Shown here piece by piece: positions 16,139 to 24,888 of a DNA stretch of 54,536 nucleotides. The DNA is taken from NCBI GenBank assembly GCA_017455845.1, contig JAFSYY010000094.1, positions 1 through 54,536 on the forward strand, written 5' to 3'. The notes under the pieces are model-generated. The model made no database searches. It was not told the DNA's origin and saw only the letters and a list, made by a program, of their open reading frames with translations. Position numbers and translations under genes: made by a program. The stretch comes from Prevotella sp. (GTDB taxonomy: Bacteria; Bacteroidota; Bacteroidia; Bacteroidales; Bacteroidaceae). The first letter of the stretch is position 1; the number at the start of each line of letters is the position of its first letter.

Positions 16139-17290
16139 ATGAGAAAGATTTTTGCAATGATGCTGGCGACTGCCTCTATAGTCGCATGCACCGACGACGA
16201 TACTTACTCGTTAGACTATTTTCAGGAGAAATATGGTGCCACGACCGATACCACACAGGTCGTCACAACATCCGACACCCTGTCTGTCAGCATTGTCTAT
16301 AGCGGCAGCACGGCCCAGGTGACAGGCGACGTTGACTCTGTTAGCGTCACACTGAACGGAGCAGATATTACGATCAACTCCACGTCGCAAAAGTTTCTGG
16401 AACTGGCGTTGAGCGGCTCTACCGACGATGGGTCTCTGCTGGTGTATAATACTAGGAGTTGGGGGCTGATACTCAATGGCGTTACCATTACCAACGGTGA
16501 CGGCCCTGCTATCAACAACCAGTGCAGTAAAGCGCTGTATGTGACGCTGAACGACAGTACGGTGCTTACTGACGGCACTTCGTATACAGAAACCTCTTTT
16601 CAGCAAAAAGGCACATTCTTCAGCGAAGGGCAGATATATATTGACGGCACAGGCTCGCTGACTATCAATGGCAACGCTAAGAACGGCCTGGCCTGCGACG
16701 ACTATATCATCATGCAGGGTGGCAAAGTGAATGTCAACGTATCGGATGCCGGCAATCATGGCGTGAAGGTCAACGACGGCTTTACCATGGAGGGAGGCAC
16801 CTTGGCCATTGACGTGAAGGGTGACGGTGCACGCGGCATCAAGTGCGATGCCAGGGTGACTATTGCCGGAGGCGACATTACCATTGCCACCAGCGGTGAC
16901 TGCCTGACAGAGGAAGTTGACGGCGTGGAGGATGTGTCAACATGTGCAGGCGTGAAGTGCGACAGCCTCTTCACCATGACGGCGGGCACCCTGACCATCA
17001 GCAGCAGCGGCGACGGCGGCAAGGGCATCAACTGTGCCGACAGCGTGAAGTTCATGGGTGGCACGCTGGTAGCCAAGACCACGGGTAGCAACGATGAAGG
17101 CAAGCCGAAAGCCGTCAAGGGCGACAAGGGCATCTATGTCAGCGGCGGTTCTTTCACAGCCTCATGCAATAAGAGTTGGGCCCTGGATAATGGCGTGGAC
17201 ACCGATGTGCCTAGCGAGAGGGTGACAATTATCGGTTCGCCTACAGTAAATAGTGTGCAGAAACGAAGCGTTGTCATCAAATATGAATAA
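16139..17290 (+). CDS. Cthe_2159-like carbohydrate-binding beta-helix lipoprotein
   Basis: 383 residues. Lipoprotein signal MRKIFAMMLATASIVAC gives a Cys at 17. From residue about 55 the sequence is a regular parallel beta-helix with repeated turns (GLACDDYIIMQGGKVNVNVS; GVKVNDGFTMEGGTLAIDV; GIKCDARVTIAGGDITI; GINCADSVKFMGGTLVAKT), which is the Cthe_2159 (DUF4353) pattern; the founding protein binds cellulose and polygalacturonate. Likely surface or periplasmic ligand-binding protein. It starts 7 bases after the DUF2490 stop, last gene of the operon. Confidence 0.82.
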   Translation: MRKIFAMMLATASIVACTDDDTYSLDYFQEKYGATTDTTQVVTTSDTLSVSIVYSGSTAQVTGDVDSVSVTLNGADITINSTSQKFLELALSGSTDDGSLLVYNTRSWGLILNGVTITNGDGPAINNQCSKALYVTLNDSTVLTDGTSYTETSFQQKGTFFSEGQIYIDGTGSLTINGNAKNGLACDDYIIMQGGKVNVNVSDAGNHGVKVNDGFTMEGGTLAIDVKGDGARGIKCDARVTIAGGDITIATSGDCLTEEVDGVEDVSTCAGVKCDSLFTMTAGTLTISSSGDGGKGINCADSVKFMGGTLVAKTTGSNDEGKPKAVKGDKGIYVSGGSFTASCNKSWALDNGVDTDVPSERVTIIGSPTVNSVQKRSVVIKYE

Positions 17291-17305
17291 AATCAGCCAA
17301 ACTTT

Positions 17306-17335
17306 TTGTTATTCCGCAAAGTTTTTATACCTTTG
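17306..17335 (+). promoter_or_regulatory. Promoter of the LacI-uxaA unit
   Basis: TTG at 17306-17308 and TACCTTTG at 17328-17335, spacer 19: a near-ideal Bacteroidetes promoter with the ATG 20 bases further on. Confidence 0.8.
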
Positions 17336-17355
17336 CACAGAATTACAAAAAAGTT

Positions 17356-18426
17356 ATGGCAACTGACAAGATTAGAATAAAGGATATTGCAGCGCGGGCG
17401 GGGGTGTCGGTAGGCACCGTCGACCGCGTTTTGCATGAAAGGCCCAACGTGTCGGCATCGGCACGCGAAAAGGTGGAGAAGGCACTGGAGGAGATGGACT
17501 ACCAGCCCAACGTCTATGCCTCGGCCCTGGCCTATAACAAAGACTACACCTTTGTTTGCATCATCCCCATGCACGAGAGCGAGGCCTACTGGGATGAGAT
17601 AGAGGAGGGCGTGAAGACAGCCACCGAGCGCCGGCGTGATTTTCATGTGTCGCTGAAACTGCTCTATTACGAGCGCTTCAACGCGCCAACCTTTGTCAAG
17701 GCAGCCAACGAGAGCCTGGCAATGAATCCCGACGGCGTTATCGTAGTGCCTGCAAAACTCGATGTTACTCGCGACTTTACCGACAAGTTGAGCGGGCGCA
17801 ACATACCGTTCATCCTGCTCGACTCCTATCTGCCCGACCTCAAGCCATTGGCTTTCTATGGTCAGGACTCCTTCCAGAGCGGCTATTTCGCGGCACGGAT
17901 GATGATGCTCATTGCATCGAAGGAGAAGGAAATCATGATGATGAAGCAACTGAAGGACGGACACATAGGCTCCAAACAGCAGTCAAACCGCGAGACAGGA
18001 TTCCGCCACTACATGCGCGACCACTTCCCCGAGATAAACATCACGGAGGTGAACCTGCCCTTGGGAGGTACTAAGGCACAGTTTGAGAAAATCCTTGAAG
18101 AGTTTTTTGTATCGCATCCACAAGTACACCACTGCATCACATTCAATTCAAAGGCTCATCTTGTGGGGGAGTTCCTGTTGCGCACCAACCGCCGTAGCAT
18201 CCAGATTATGGGTTATGACATGGTGCCCAAGAATGCGGAATGTGTGCGCCAGGGCAGTATTTCCTTCCTCATAGCCCAGCATGCCTATATGCAGGGCTAT
18301 GCCTGCGTAGAGACACTCTTTCAGGCCATTGTTCTGAGAAAGGAGGTAACCCCTGTGAACTATATGCCTATCGAGTTGCTTACACGTGAGAACATAGACT
18401 TTTACCGTAGAACGAATATTGGATAA
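17356..18426 (+). CDS. LacI-family transcriptional regulator
   Basis: 356 residues. Residues 6-52 form the LacI helix-turn-helix and hinge (IRIKDIAARAGVSVGTVDRV, then RPNVSASAREKVEKAL). The remainder is a periplasmic-binding-protein-like effector domain (VCIIPMHESEAYWDEIEEG; NPDGVIVVPA; FYGQDSFQSGYFAARMM). It binds DNA as a dimer and responds to a sugar or sugar acid. The altronate dehydratase gene begins 16 bases downstream, so a hexuronate or its metabolite is the likely effector (inference). It has its own promoter just upstream and may autoregulate. Confidence 0.92.
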   Translation: MATDKIRIKDIAARAGVSVGTVDRVLHERPNVSASAREKVEKALEEMDYQPNVYASALAYNKDYTFVCIIPMHESEAYWDEIEEGVKTATERRRDFHVSLKLLYYERFNAPTFVKAANESLAMNPDGVIVVPAKLDVTRDFTDKLSGRNIPFILLDSYLPDLKPLAFYGQDSFQSGYFAARMMMLIASKEKEIMMMKQLKDGHIGSKQQSNRETGFRHYMRDHFPEINITEVNLPLGGTKAQFEKILEEFFVSHPQVHHCITFNSKAHLVGEFLLRTNRRSIQIMGYDMVPKNAECVRQGSISFLIAQHAYMQGYACVETLFQAIVLRKEVTPVNYMPIELLTRENIDFYRRTNIG

Positions 18427-18442
18427 AAACAAACAAATACTT

Positions 18443-19939
18443 ATGGAACTTAAAACTTATCTCAAAATCAATCCTGCCGACTCTGTTGTAGTCTGCTTAG
18501 TAGAAAAGAAAAAAGGTGACATCATCGAGGCCGGAGGCGAGCGTGTGGTGCTTGCAGAAGACGTGCCTGCTGGTCACAAGGTGCTGTTGCGCGACGTGAA
18601 AGAAGGTGAGAACATTATAAAGTACGGCTATCCCATAGGCCATGCCCGTAAGGATCTCAAGGCTGGTGAATGGGTGAATGAGAATAACCTGAAGACTAAT
18701 CTGTCTGGTACGCTGGAGTACACTTATTCTCCTGTCAACGAACAACTTAACATAAAACTGGAGAATCGTACATTTAAGGGATATGTCCGCAAGAACGGTG
18801 ACGTGGGTGTGCGCAATGAGATATGGATTGTGCCCACGGTAGGCTGTGTCAACGGCATTGCAGAGCGTCTGGCCAGACAATTGCGCGAAGAGACGGGGTG
18901 TGAGGGCGTGGACGCTATCTATACCTGGCATCACAACTATGGCTGTTCGCAACTGAGCGGCGACCATGAGAATACACGCAAGGTGCTGCGCGACATCGTA
19001 CTTCATCCCAATGCCGGAGCCGTGCTGGTGTTAGGATTGGGGTGTGAGAATAATCAACCCGATGACTTCATGAAACTTTTGGGCGACTATGATAAGGACC
19101 GCATTCGTCTGCTGGTCACGCAGAAGGTTGATGGCGATGAGGTGGAAGCAGGCATGCAGGTGTTGCGCGAACTCTATGCCATAGCCAAGAAAGACAGACG
19201 GGAGAACGTGCCTGTCAGCAAACTGCGCGTTGGCCTGAAGTGCGGCGGCAGCGACGGCTTCAGCGGCATCACGGCTAATCCGCTCGTGGGAGAGTTCTCC
19301 GACTGGCTGGTGGCTCAGGGTGGTACGTCCGTGCTGACTGAGGTGCCGGAGATGTTTGGTGCCGAGACCATACTGATGAACCGTTGCGAGACACCAGAAC
19401 TCTTCGCCAAGACCGTCTCGATGATCAATAATTTCAAGGAGTATTTCCTGAGCCATGGCGAACCTGTGGGTGAGAACCCAAGTCCAGGCAACAAGGCCGG
19501 AGGCATCTCCACTTTGGAAGACAAGGCACTGGGATGCACGCAGAAATGCGGTCGCGCACCGGTCAGCGGCGTGATGGAATATGGCGACCGTCTGCAGGCT
19601 ACGGGGCTAAACCTCCTCTCCGCTCCCGGCAACGACCTGGTGGCTGCTACCGCCCTTGCCTCCTGCGGCTGTCATCTGGTGCTCTTCACTACTGGTCGTG
19701 GCACGCCTTTCGGAACCTTCGTGCCCACGATGAAGATTGCCACCAATCCTACCTTGGCCGCACGCAAGCCAAACTGGGTGGACTTCAGTGCCGGACAGTT
19801 GGTGGAAGGACGCACCATGGAAGAACTGGTGCCAGAGTTTATTGACAAGGTGCTGGCTGTGGCCAGTGGCGAGAAGGCACGTAACGAAGAAAACGACTAT
19901 CGGGAGATTTCTATCTTCAAGAATGGTGTAACTCTTTGA
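18443..19939 (+). CDS. uxaA: Altronate dehydratase
   Basis: 498 residues from the ATG at 18443, preferred over an in-frame TTG at 18419 that overlaps the regulator gene. The N-terminal SAF-type domain (about 1-95) is followed by GYVRKNGDVGVRNEIWIVPTVGCVN, YGCSQL, LKCGGSDGFSGITANP and CGCHLVLFTTGRGTPFG, the UxaA/GarD signature with metal-binding Cys/His. It dehydrates D-altronate to 2-keto-3-deoxygluconate in galacturonate catabolism. Partner genes uxaB and uxaC are not in the window. The stop codon TGA at 19937-19939 lies at the start of a heptamer array. Confidence 0.93.
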   Translation: MELKTYLKINPADSVVVCLVEKKKGDIIEAGGERVVLAEDVPAGHKVLLRDVKEGENIIKYGYPIGHARKDLKAGEWVNENNLKTNLSGTLEYTYSPVNEQLNIKLENRTFKGYVRKNGDVGVRNEIWIVPTVGCVNGIAERLARQLREETGCEGVDAIYTWHHNYGCSQLSGDHENTRKVLRDIVLHPNAGAVLVLGLGCENNQPDDFMKLLGDYDKDRIRLLVTQKVDGDEVEAGMQVLRELYAIAKKDRRENVPVSKLRVGLKCGGSDGFSGITANPLVGEFSDWLVAQGGTSVLTEVPEMFGAETILMNRCETPELFAKTVSMINNFKEYFLSHGEPVGENPSPGNKAGGISTLEDKALGCTQKCGRAPVSGVMEYGDRLQATGLNLLSAPGNDLVAATALASCGCHLVLFTTGRGTPFGTFVPTMKIATNPTLAARKPNWVDFSAGQLVEGRTMEELVPEFIDKVLAVASGEKARNEENDYREISIFKNGVTL

Positions 19940-19977
19940 AAATTGAAGATAGAAAATCGAAAATCGTAAATCGATAA
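19936..19977. repeat. Heptamer array at the uxaA stop
   Basis: Units ttgaaaa, ttgaaga, tagaaaa, tcgaaaa, tcgtaaa, tcgataa drift gradually along the array. The uxaA TGA stop lies in the first unit. The array fills most of the gap before the sigma factor gene. Confidence 0.85.
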
Positions 19978-19991
19978 TAAAATGTGTTTTC

Positions 19992-20678
19992 ATGGAAGAT
20001 AGTCTGCTGAATAAATACCTTGACGAGATAGGCCGTGAGCGTTTGCTTTCCAATGAAGAGGAGGCACGCCTGTCTGCCCGTATTCTGCAGGGCGACAACC
20101 GCGCATTGAACAAACTCATAGAGGCAAACCTGCGCTTTGTGGTTGTCATAGCACGTCAGTATCAGGGTCGTGGGCTCTCTATGGAGGATTTGGTGAGCGA
20201 GGGCAATATGGGACTGATGAAGGCTGCTCGCAAATATGACGCGGGCAAAGGCCTTCGCTTTGTCAACTATGCCGTGGTGTTCATACGTCAGCAGATAGAA
20301 AAGGCTCTCAAGATTGAGAGTGCCGAACAGCGCGTGGAGAGTGGCAGGGACGGACAGACACGTTCTGTGGATGCACCGTTGGGAAGTAAGCCTAATGTCA
20401 GCCTCTTGTCCGTACTTGTTGATGCCAATTCGCCTCAGGCCGACGAACGAGTCTATAACTCCAGTGTCGAAGCAGCAGTAGAATATGCCTTGCGGTCGCT
20501 TGACGAGCGCGAGGGTAGGGTGGTAAACGCCTTCTTCGGTATCGGGCAGGATCATCTTACCATGGCCGAGATAGCACAGGATATGGGTTTGAAGCGCGAA
20601 CGTGTGCGTCAGATTCGTAACAAAGCCATCCGGCGGCTGAAGAAAAACTTCCGCCGCCGGATGAGTGAACTCAGATAG
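19992..20678 (+). CDS. Small sigma-70 family factor lacking region 3
   Basis: 228 residues. Region 1.2 (LLNKYLDEIGRERLLSNEEE), region 2 (ANLRFVVVIARQYQGRGLSM; EGNMGLMKAARKYDAGKGL; FVNYAVVFIRQQIEKAL) and region 4 (ALRSLDEREGRVVNAFFGIG; MAEIAQDMGLKRERVRQIRN) align well with the primary-type sigma encoded at 29248-30108. The stretch of about 60 residues forming region 3 there is missing here and is replaced by a short linker (ESAEQRVESGRDGQTRSVDA). The tail is very basic (RRLKKNFRRRM). Probably an alternative sigma factor; its promoters are unknown. It stands alone, 52 bases after uxaA. Confidence 0.88.
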   Translation: MEDSLLNKYLDEIGRERLLSNEEEARLSARILQGDNRALNKLIEANLRFVVVIARQYQGRGLSMEDLVSEGNMGLMKAARKYDAGKGLRFVNYAVVFIRQQIEKALKIESAEQRVESGRDGQTRSVDAPLGSKPNVSLLSVLVDANSPQADERVYNSSVEAAVEYALRSLDEREGRVVNAFFGIGQDHLTMAEIAQDMGLKRERVRQIRNKAIRRLKKNFRRRMSELR

Positions 20679-20718
20679 CCCGTCCCTACAGGTCTGTGGC
20701 TTTAATGAATAAGACAAC

Positions 20719-22332
20719 GTGGAAAGAGTATTTTTTTGTATCTTAGTCTTTTTATCAGTACATTTTACAGTAAAGGCACAATCGCCCAAATACGAGGTAA
20801 GAGCCGTATGGCTCACCACTATAGGCGGTATTGACTGGCCACACTCCTATCAGGCAGAGTCACAGAAGAAAGAACTTGTCAAGACCCTTGACCAACTGCA
20901 GCAGGCAGGCATCAACACTGTTTTGCTGCAGACACGTGTGCGTGCCACTACCGTCTTCCCGTCGGCACTTGAGCCGTGGGATGGCTGCATAACGGGCACG
21001 CCCGGCAAACAGCCGTCCTACGATCCGCTGCAATTGTGTATAGAAGAATGTCACAAACGCAGCATGGAGTGTCATGCATGGGTGGTAACCATCCCCGTCG
21101 GGAAATGGAATGGTTTGGGCTGCAGGCAGTTGCGCCAGAAATATCCCAAACTCATCAAGCGCATTGGCGAGGAGGGCTATATGGACCCCGAACAGTCGCA
21201 GACAGGCGACTATCTGGCCAGCGTCTGCAAGGAGATCGTCACCAAATACGACGTTGACGGCATCCATCTTGACTATATCCGCTATCCTGAGACATGGAGA
21301 ATCAAGGTGTCGAGGGTCAGGGGACGTGAGTATATCACAGATATTGTTCGCAAGATTCATCGCGTGGTGAAGAGTCAGAAGCCCTGGGTCAAACTGTCAT
21401 GCTCGCCTATTGGCAAGTATGATGATCTGCGACGCTATCGCGCCGGCGGCTGGAATGCCCGCACGGCGGTCTGCCAGGACGCCCAGGCGTGGCTGCGCGA
21501 CGGATTGATGGATGCGCTCTTTCCAATGATGTATTTCAAGGATAATCAGTTCTTCCCTTTTGCCATCGACTGGCAGGAACAGAGCCACGGCCGCATCGTT
21601 GTGCCTGGTCTCGGTATCTATTTCCTTGACCCGCGTGAAGGCAATTGGACGCTCGGCCAGGTGCAGCGTCAGATGAGCGTCAGCCGACAGTTGGGCATGG
21701 GGCACTGCTTCTTCCGCAGTAAGTTCTTCACGGATAATGTCAAGGGGATTTACGACTATGCCTGCCACTTCGACCAGACGCCTGCTCTTGTACCGCCTAT
21801 GACGTGGGCTGATCAGCATGCACCTTCTGAGCCACTTGTCTTGACGCTCAAAGACAACACCCTGTCGTGGCAGGCCTCTACAGATTCGAGCGATGCTCCT
21901 TACCTCTTTTATAATATATACGCGAGCGAAGATTTTCCTGTCGACATCACCAGGGCAGAGAATATCGTGGCAACACGTCTGACCAAGACCAGCATCCTGG
22001 TGCCTGCCAATGGCAAGAACTATGCCGTTACTGCCATGAACCGCTATGGTCTTGAGAGCACACCAGCCCAACTGTTGCTGAATGTTGGTGTACGTTATGC
22101 TGCATCGATGATTAGTAAGACCGACGGTCGTCCTATAGCCCTGCCTCAGAAGGGCTTTGCCCTCGATGCCGAGTTTGTGGCCATTGAAACGTTCTATGGT
22201 CAGCAGATAGCCGTGCGTCCATATCAAACACTCCTTGATGTTAGCGGCCTGCCCGATGGTATCTATCAACTGCGCTCGTTGGGCCGTAAGGGGCGTAACC
22301 ATCGCATAGGTTTCTTCAGCATCAAGCGATGA
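20719..22332 (+). CDS. GHL10 family (glycosyl hydrolase-like 10) secreted protein
   Basis: 537 residues from a GTG at 20719; no ATG lies in frame nearby and the GTG gives a good signal peptide (MERVFFCILVFLSVHFTVKAQ). The GHL10/DUF187 TIM-barrel part follows: YEVRAVWLTTIGGIDWPHSY, LLQTRVRATTVFPSALEPW, VDGIHLDYIRYP and ALFPMMYFKDNQFF. The C-terminal 200 residues look like small beta-sandwich modules (LVLTLKDNTLSWQASTDSSD). Family members are exported and some act on peptidoglycan-like or glycan substrates; the substrate here is not known. Confidence 0.88.
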   Translation: MERVFFCILVFLSVHFTVKAQSPKYEVRAVWLTTIGGIDWPHSYQAESQKKELVKTLDQLQQAGINTVLLQTRVRATTVFPSALEPWDGCITGTPGKQPSYDPLQLCIEECHKRSMECHAWVVTIPVGKWNGLGCRQLRQKYPKLIKRIGEEGYMDPEQSQTGDYLASVCKEIVTKYDVDGIHLDYIRYPETWRIKVSRVRGREYITDIVRKIHRVVKSQKPWVKLSCSPIGKYDDLRRYRAGGWNARTAVCQDAQAWLRDGLMDALFPMMYFKDNQFFPFAIDWQEQSHGRIVVPGLGIYFLDPREGNWTLGQVQRQMSVSRQLGMGHCFFRSKFFTDNVKGIYDYACHFDQTPALVPPMTWADQHAPSEPLVLTLKDNTLSWQASTDSSDAPYLFYNIYASEDFPVDITRAENIVATRLTKTSILVPANGKNYAVTAMNRYGLESTPAQLLLNVGVRYAASMISKTDGRPIALPQKGFALDAEFVAIETFYGQQIAVRPYQTLLDVSGLPDGIYQLRSLGRKGRNHRIGFFSIKR

Positions 22333-22340
22333 CAGAATAA

Positions 22341-22373
22341 AAAAAGAGAAACCTTCACAGGCTCCTCTTTAAT
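22341..22373. terminator. Hairpin terminator between GHL10 and proS
   Basis: AAAGAG and CC arms pair with GG and CTCTTT arms around ttcaca. The T-run is strongest on the minus strand, but the position just after the GHL10 stop suggests it can work in both directions. Confidence 0.6.
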
Positions 22374-22463
22374 TACCAATTACAATGCGTAATTGATGTT
22401 CTGTGAAAACTTTCTGTCTCACGACAATCGGTTTTCATAACCTTAATAATCTAATACCATGAA

Positions 22464-22506
22464 AAACACTCTGCAAATATACACTTTTTATTTTAATCAG
22501 AGTGCA
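22464..22506 (-). terminator. proS terminator
   Basis: CACTCTG and CAGAGTG form a 7-bp stem around a long A/T-rich loop; on the minus strand the stem is followed by TTTTT. It lies about 40 bases after the proS stop. Confidence 0.55.
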
Positions 22507-22546
22507 TTTGTTTTGATATTTTTTGAGTTTTTATCTCTTTTTAGCA

Positions 22547-24028
22547 TTAATAACTGCGGGCAATGATGACGCGTGCCTTCGAAGGCTTGCCGCTCACCAT
22601 ATCTGTGCCGGGAGTCTGTTCGTAGGCAAAGGGCACGCAGCGGATGGTGGCCTGTGTATCTTCCTTGATCTTGGCCTCGGTCTCGGCAGTGCCGTCCCAG
22701 TGGCAGAGGAAGAATCCGCCGTCCTTGATACGCTCCTTGAACTCTTCGTAGTTGTCGCACTCATAGACACGTTCGTCACGGTACTGACGTGCTTTCTCAA
22801 AGATGTTCTGCTGTATGTCATCAAGCAACTGCTCCACATAGCCTACAATACCCTCCAGCGGACGTGTCTCTTTCTCCAGCGTGTCGCGGCGCATCACCTC
22901 GATGGTGCCGTTCTCAAGGTCACGGGCACCCAGGACGAGACGCACGGGCACACCCTTCAACTCATAGTCGGCAAACTTGAAGCCAGGACGTTTGTTGTCG
23001 GCATCGTCAAACTTCACGCTGATGCCCTTTTGACGTAAGCCATCAATGATGGGCGTCACCGCTTTGCTCACCACTTCCTGCTGTTCGGGCTTGGTGGCGA
23101 TAGGGATGATAACCACCTGGATAGGAGCCAGCCGAGGCGGCAGTACCAGGCCGTTGTCATCGGAGTGGGTCATGATAAGGGCACCGATGAGACGGGTGCT
23201 GACACCCCATGACGTGGCCCAAACATATTCGGGCTTGTTCTCCTTATTAAGATAGGTGACATCGAATGCCTTGGCAAAGTTCTGGCCCAGGAAGTGGCTG
23301 GTGCCGCTCTGCAGTGCCTTGCCGTCCTGCATCATGGCCTCGATGGTATAGGTGTCGAGGGCTCCGGCGAAACGCTCGGTCTCACTCTTCACACCCTGAA
23401 TCACGGGTACGGCCATCCATTCCTCGGCAAACCGGGCATAGACCTTCAGCATCTTCTGGGCCTCTTCTTCGGCTTCTTCGCGGGTTGCATGGGCGGTGTG
23501 GCCCTCCTGCCACAGAAATTCAGAGGTGCGCAGGAATGGACGTGTACGCATCTCCCAGCGCATCACATTGCACCACTGGTTGCACATCAGGGGCAGGTCG
23601 CGCCACGACTGGATCCAGTTTTTATAGGTGTTCCAGATGATGGTCTCAGAGGTGGGACGGATGATCAGTTCCTCTTCCAGTTTGGCGGCAGGGTCTACCA
23701 CCACGCCGCTCTTGTCGTCGGTGGCCTTCAGGCGATAGTGGGTCACCACGGCACACTCCTTGGCGAAACCCTCCACATGTTCGGCCTCACGGCTGAGGAA
23801 TGACTTTGGAATGAGCAGGGGGAAATAGGCGTTTTGGGCACCCGTCTCCTTGAACATACGGTCCAGTTCGTGCTGCATCTTCTCCCAGATGGCGTAGCCG
23901 TAGGGTTTGATGACCATGCATCCTCGCACGGCACTCTGTTCTGCCAGGTCGGCTTTCACCACCAAATCGTTATACCATTGACTGTAATTGTCAGCCCGTT
24001 TTGTTAAATCTTTTAATTCTTTTGCCAT
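22547..24028 (-). CDS. proS: Proline--tRNA ligase (short, archaeal/eukaryote-like type)
   Basis: 493 residues, without the editing insertion of the E. coli type. Class II motifs are visible: [18 protein letters not shown] (motif 1 region), [19 protein letters not shown] and [23 protein letters not shown] (motif 2), [20 protein letters not shown] (motif 3). The anticodon-binding domain ([12 protein letters not shown]) and the C-terminal zinc-binding-like domain ending RVIIARSY follow. It charges tRNA-Pro in the cytoplasm. It has its own promoter (24059-24066) and a hairpin terminator. Stand-alone gene. Confidence 0.96.
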   Translation of the reverse strand: MAKELKDLTKRADNYSQWYNDLVVKADLAEQSAVRGCMVIKPYGYAIWEKMQHELDRMFKETGAQNAYFPLLIPKSFLSREAEHVEGFAKECAVVTHYRLKATDDKSGVVVDPAAKLEEELIIRPTSETIIWNTYKNWIQSWRDLPLMCNQWCNVMRWEMRTRPFLRTSEFLWQEGHTAHATREEAEEEAQKMLKVYARFAEEWMAVPVIQGVKSETERFAGALDTYTIEAMMQDGKALQSGTSHFLGQNFAKAFDVTYLNKENKPEYVWATSWGVSTRLIGALIMTHSDDNGLVLPPRLAPIQVVIIPIATKPEQQEVVSKAVTPIIDGLRQKGISVKFDDADNKRPGFKFADYELKGVPVRLVLGARDLENGTIEVMRRDTLEKETRPLEGIVGYVEQLLDDIQQNIFEKARQYRDERVYECDNYEEFKERIKDGGFFLCHWDGTAETEAKIKEDTQATIRCVPFAYEQTPGTDMVSGKPSKARVIIARSY

Positions 24029-24058
24029 GATTTATACAATAAATTCAAATTTTTGGTG

Positions 24059-24066
24059 CAAAGGTA
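24059..24066 (-). promoter_or_regulatory. Promoter -7 box of proS
   Basis: TACCTTTG on the minus strand, 30 bases before the ATG. No clear -33 TTG; a heptamer array occupies that region. Confidence 0.65.
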
Positions 24067-24072
24067 CAAAAT

Positions 24073-24107
24073 AATTCATAATTCATGATTCATAATTCAT
24101 AATTATT
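24073..24107. repeat. Heptamer array, aattcat units
   Basis: aattcat, aattcat, gattcat, aattcat, aattatt in exact register. It lies between the divergent promoters of proS and the OmpA-family lipoprotein gene, where both -33 elements would be expected. Confidence 0.9.
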
Positions 24108-24110
24108 TTC

Positions 24111-24118
24111 TATCTTTG
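24111..24118 (+). promoter_or_regulatory. Promoter -7 box of the OmpA-like gene
   Basis: TATCTTTG, 52 bases before the ATG at 24171. The -33 region falls in a heptamer array. Confidence 0.6.
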
Positions 24119-24170
24119 CATGCGAAAACATGATTGTTTAACATTTTATTAATAAAAACATTTTTAAATT

Positions 24171-24845
24171 ATGAAGAAAATGAAGGTTATTATCCTGACA
24201 CTTTGTGCAGGAATGGTGATGGCAGGTTGTAATAACCTGCAGAAGGGTGCTGCCATTGGTGCTGCCGGTGGCGGTGTACTTGGTGCTATCGTTGGTAAGG
24301 TGGCTGGCAACACAGCCGTAGGTGCTGCCGTAGGTGCAGCCGTAGGTGCTGGTACGGGTGCTATTATCGGTAAGCACATGGATAAGGTGAAGGCTGAGGC
24401 CGAGGCTGTGAAGAATGCCCAGGTGGAGACCGTTACCGATGCCAATGGCTTGGATGCTGTGAAACTGACGTTCGACTCTGGCATCCTGTTCGCTACCAAC
24501 AAGTCTGACTTGAACGCTAACTCTAAGTCTGCCTTGAACCAGTGCGCCACCTTGCTGAAGAACAATGCTGATTGCGATATCGCCATTCTTGGCCATACCG
24601 ACAATACCGGTTCCGACGCTATCAACAATCCTCTTTCTGTAAAGCGTGCTCAGGCTGTGCAGTCCTACCTGTTGGGGCAGGGTGTGAGCGCTGCTCAGAT
24701 CCGCACCGTTGACGGCCAGGGTTCTACCAACCCCGTTGCTGACAATTCTACCGCTGCCGGTCGTCAGCAGAACCGTCGCGTGGAAATTTACATGTATGCT
24801 TCTCAGGCCATGATTCAGGCTGCCGAGGCTGGTACTCTTCAGTAA
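24171..24845 (+). CDS. OmpA-family lipoprotein with glycine-zipper segment
   Basis: 224 residues. Lipobox MAGC puts the lipidated Cys at residue 19. Residues about 25-65 are Gly/Ala-rich with repeated GAAVGA/GAIIG, a glycine-zipper type membrane-interacting segment. Residues about 95-215 are an OmpA C-terminal peptidoglycan-binding domain (FDSGILFATNKSDLN, ILGHTDNTGSDAINNPLSVKRAQAV, GRQQNRRVEIYM). It would anchor the outer membrane to peptidoglycan. The peptidoglycan glycosyltransferase mtgA follows on the same strand, a fitting neighbour. Confidence 0.92.
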   Translation: MKKMKVIILTLCAGMVMAGCNNLQKGAAIGAAGGGVLGAIVGKVAGNTAVGAAVGAAVGAGTGAIIGKHMDKVKAEAEAVKNAQVETVTDANGLDAVKLTFDSGILFATNKSDLNANSKSALNQCATLLKNNADCDIAILGHTDNTGSDAINNPLSVKRAQAVQSYLLGQGVSAAQIRTVDGQGSTNPVADNSTAAGRQQNRRVEIYMYASQAMIQAAEAGTLQ

Positions 24846-24846
24846 G

Positions 24847-24888
24847 ATTGAAAATTGAAGTTTGAAAATTGAAGATTGAGAATTGAAA
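24847..24888. repeat. Heptamer array, attgaaa units, carrying the mtgA start
   Basis: Six units in register: attgaaa, attgaag, tttgaaa, attgaag, attgaga, attgaaa. The TTG in the last unit (24883-24885) is the likely mtgA start codon. The array begins right after the stop of the OmpA-like gene. Confidence 0.9.

Noticed and set aside
15334-16191. 285-codon minus-strand ORF opposite the DUF2490 gene
   Set aside because: Shadow of a real barrel gene with signal peptide and C-terminal Phe on the other strand.
22474-22481. Minus-strand TATATTTG box that could start a small RNA ending at the 22341 hairpin
   Set aside because: It lies in the loop of the proS terminator and has no -33 TTG at the right distance; A/T-rich chance match is more likely.
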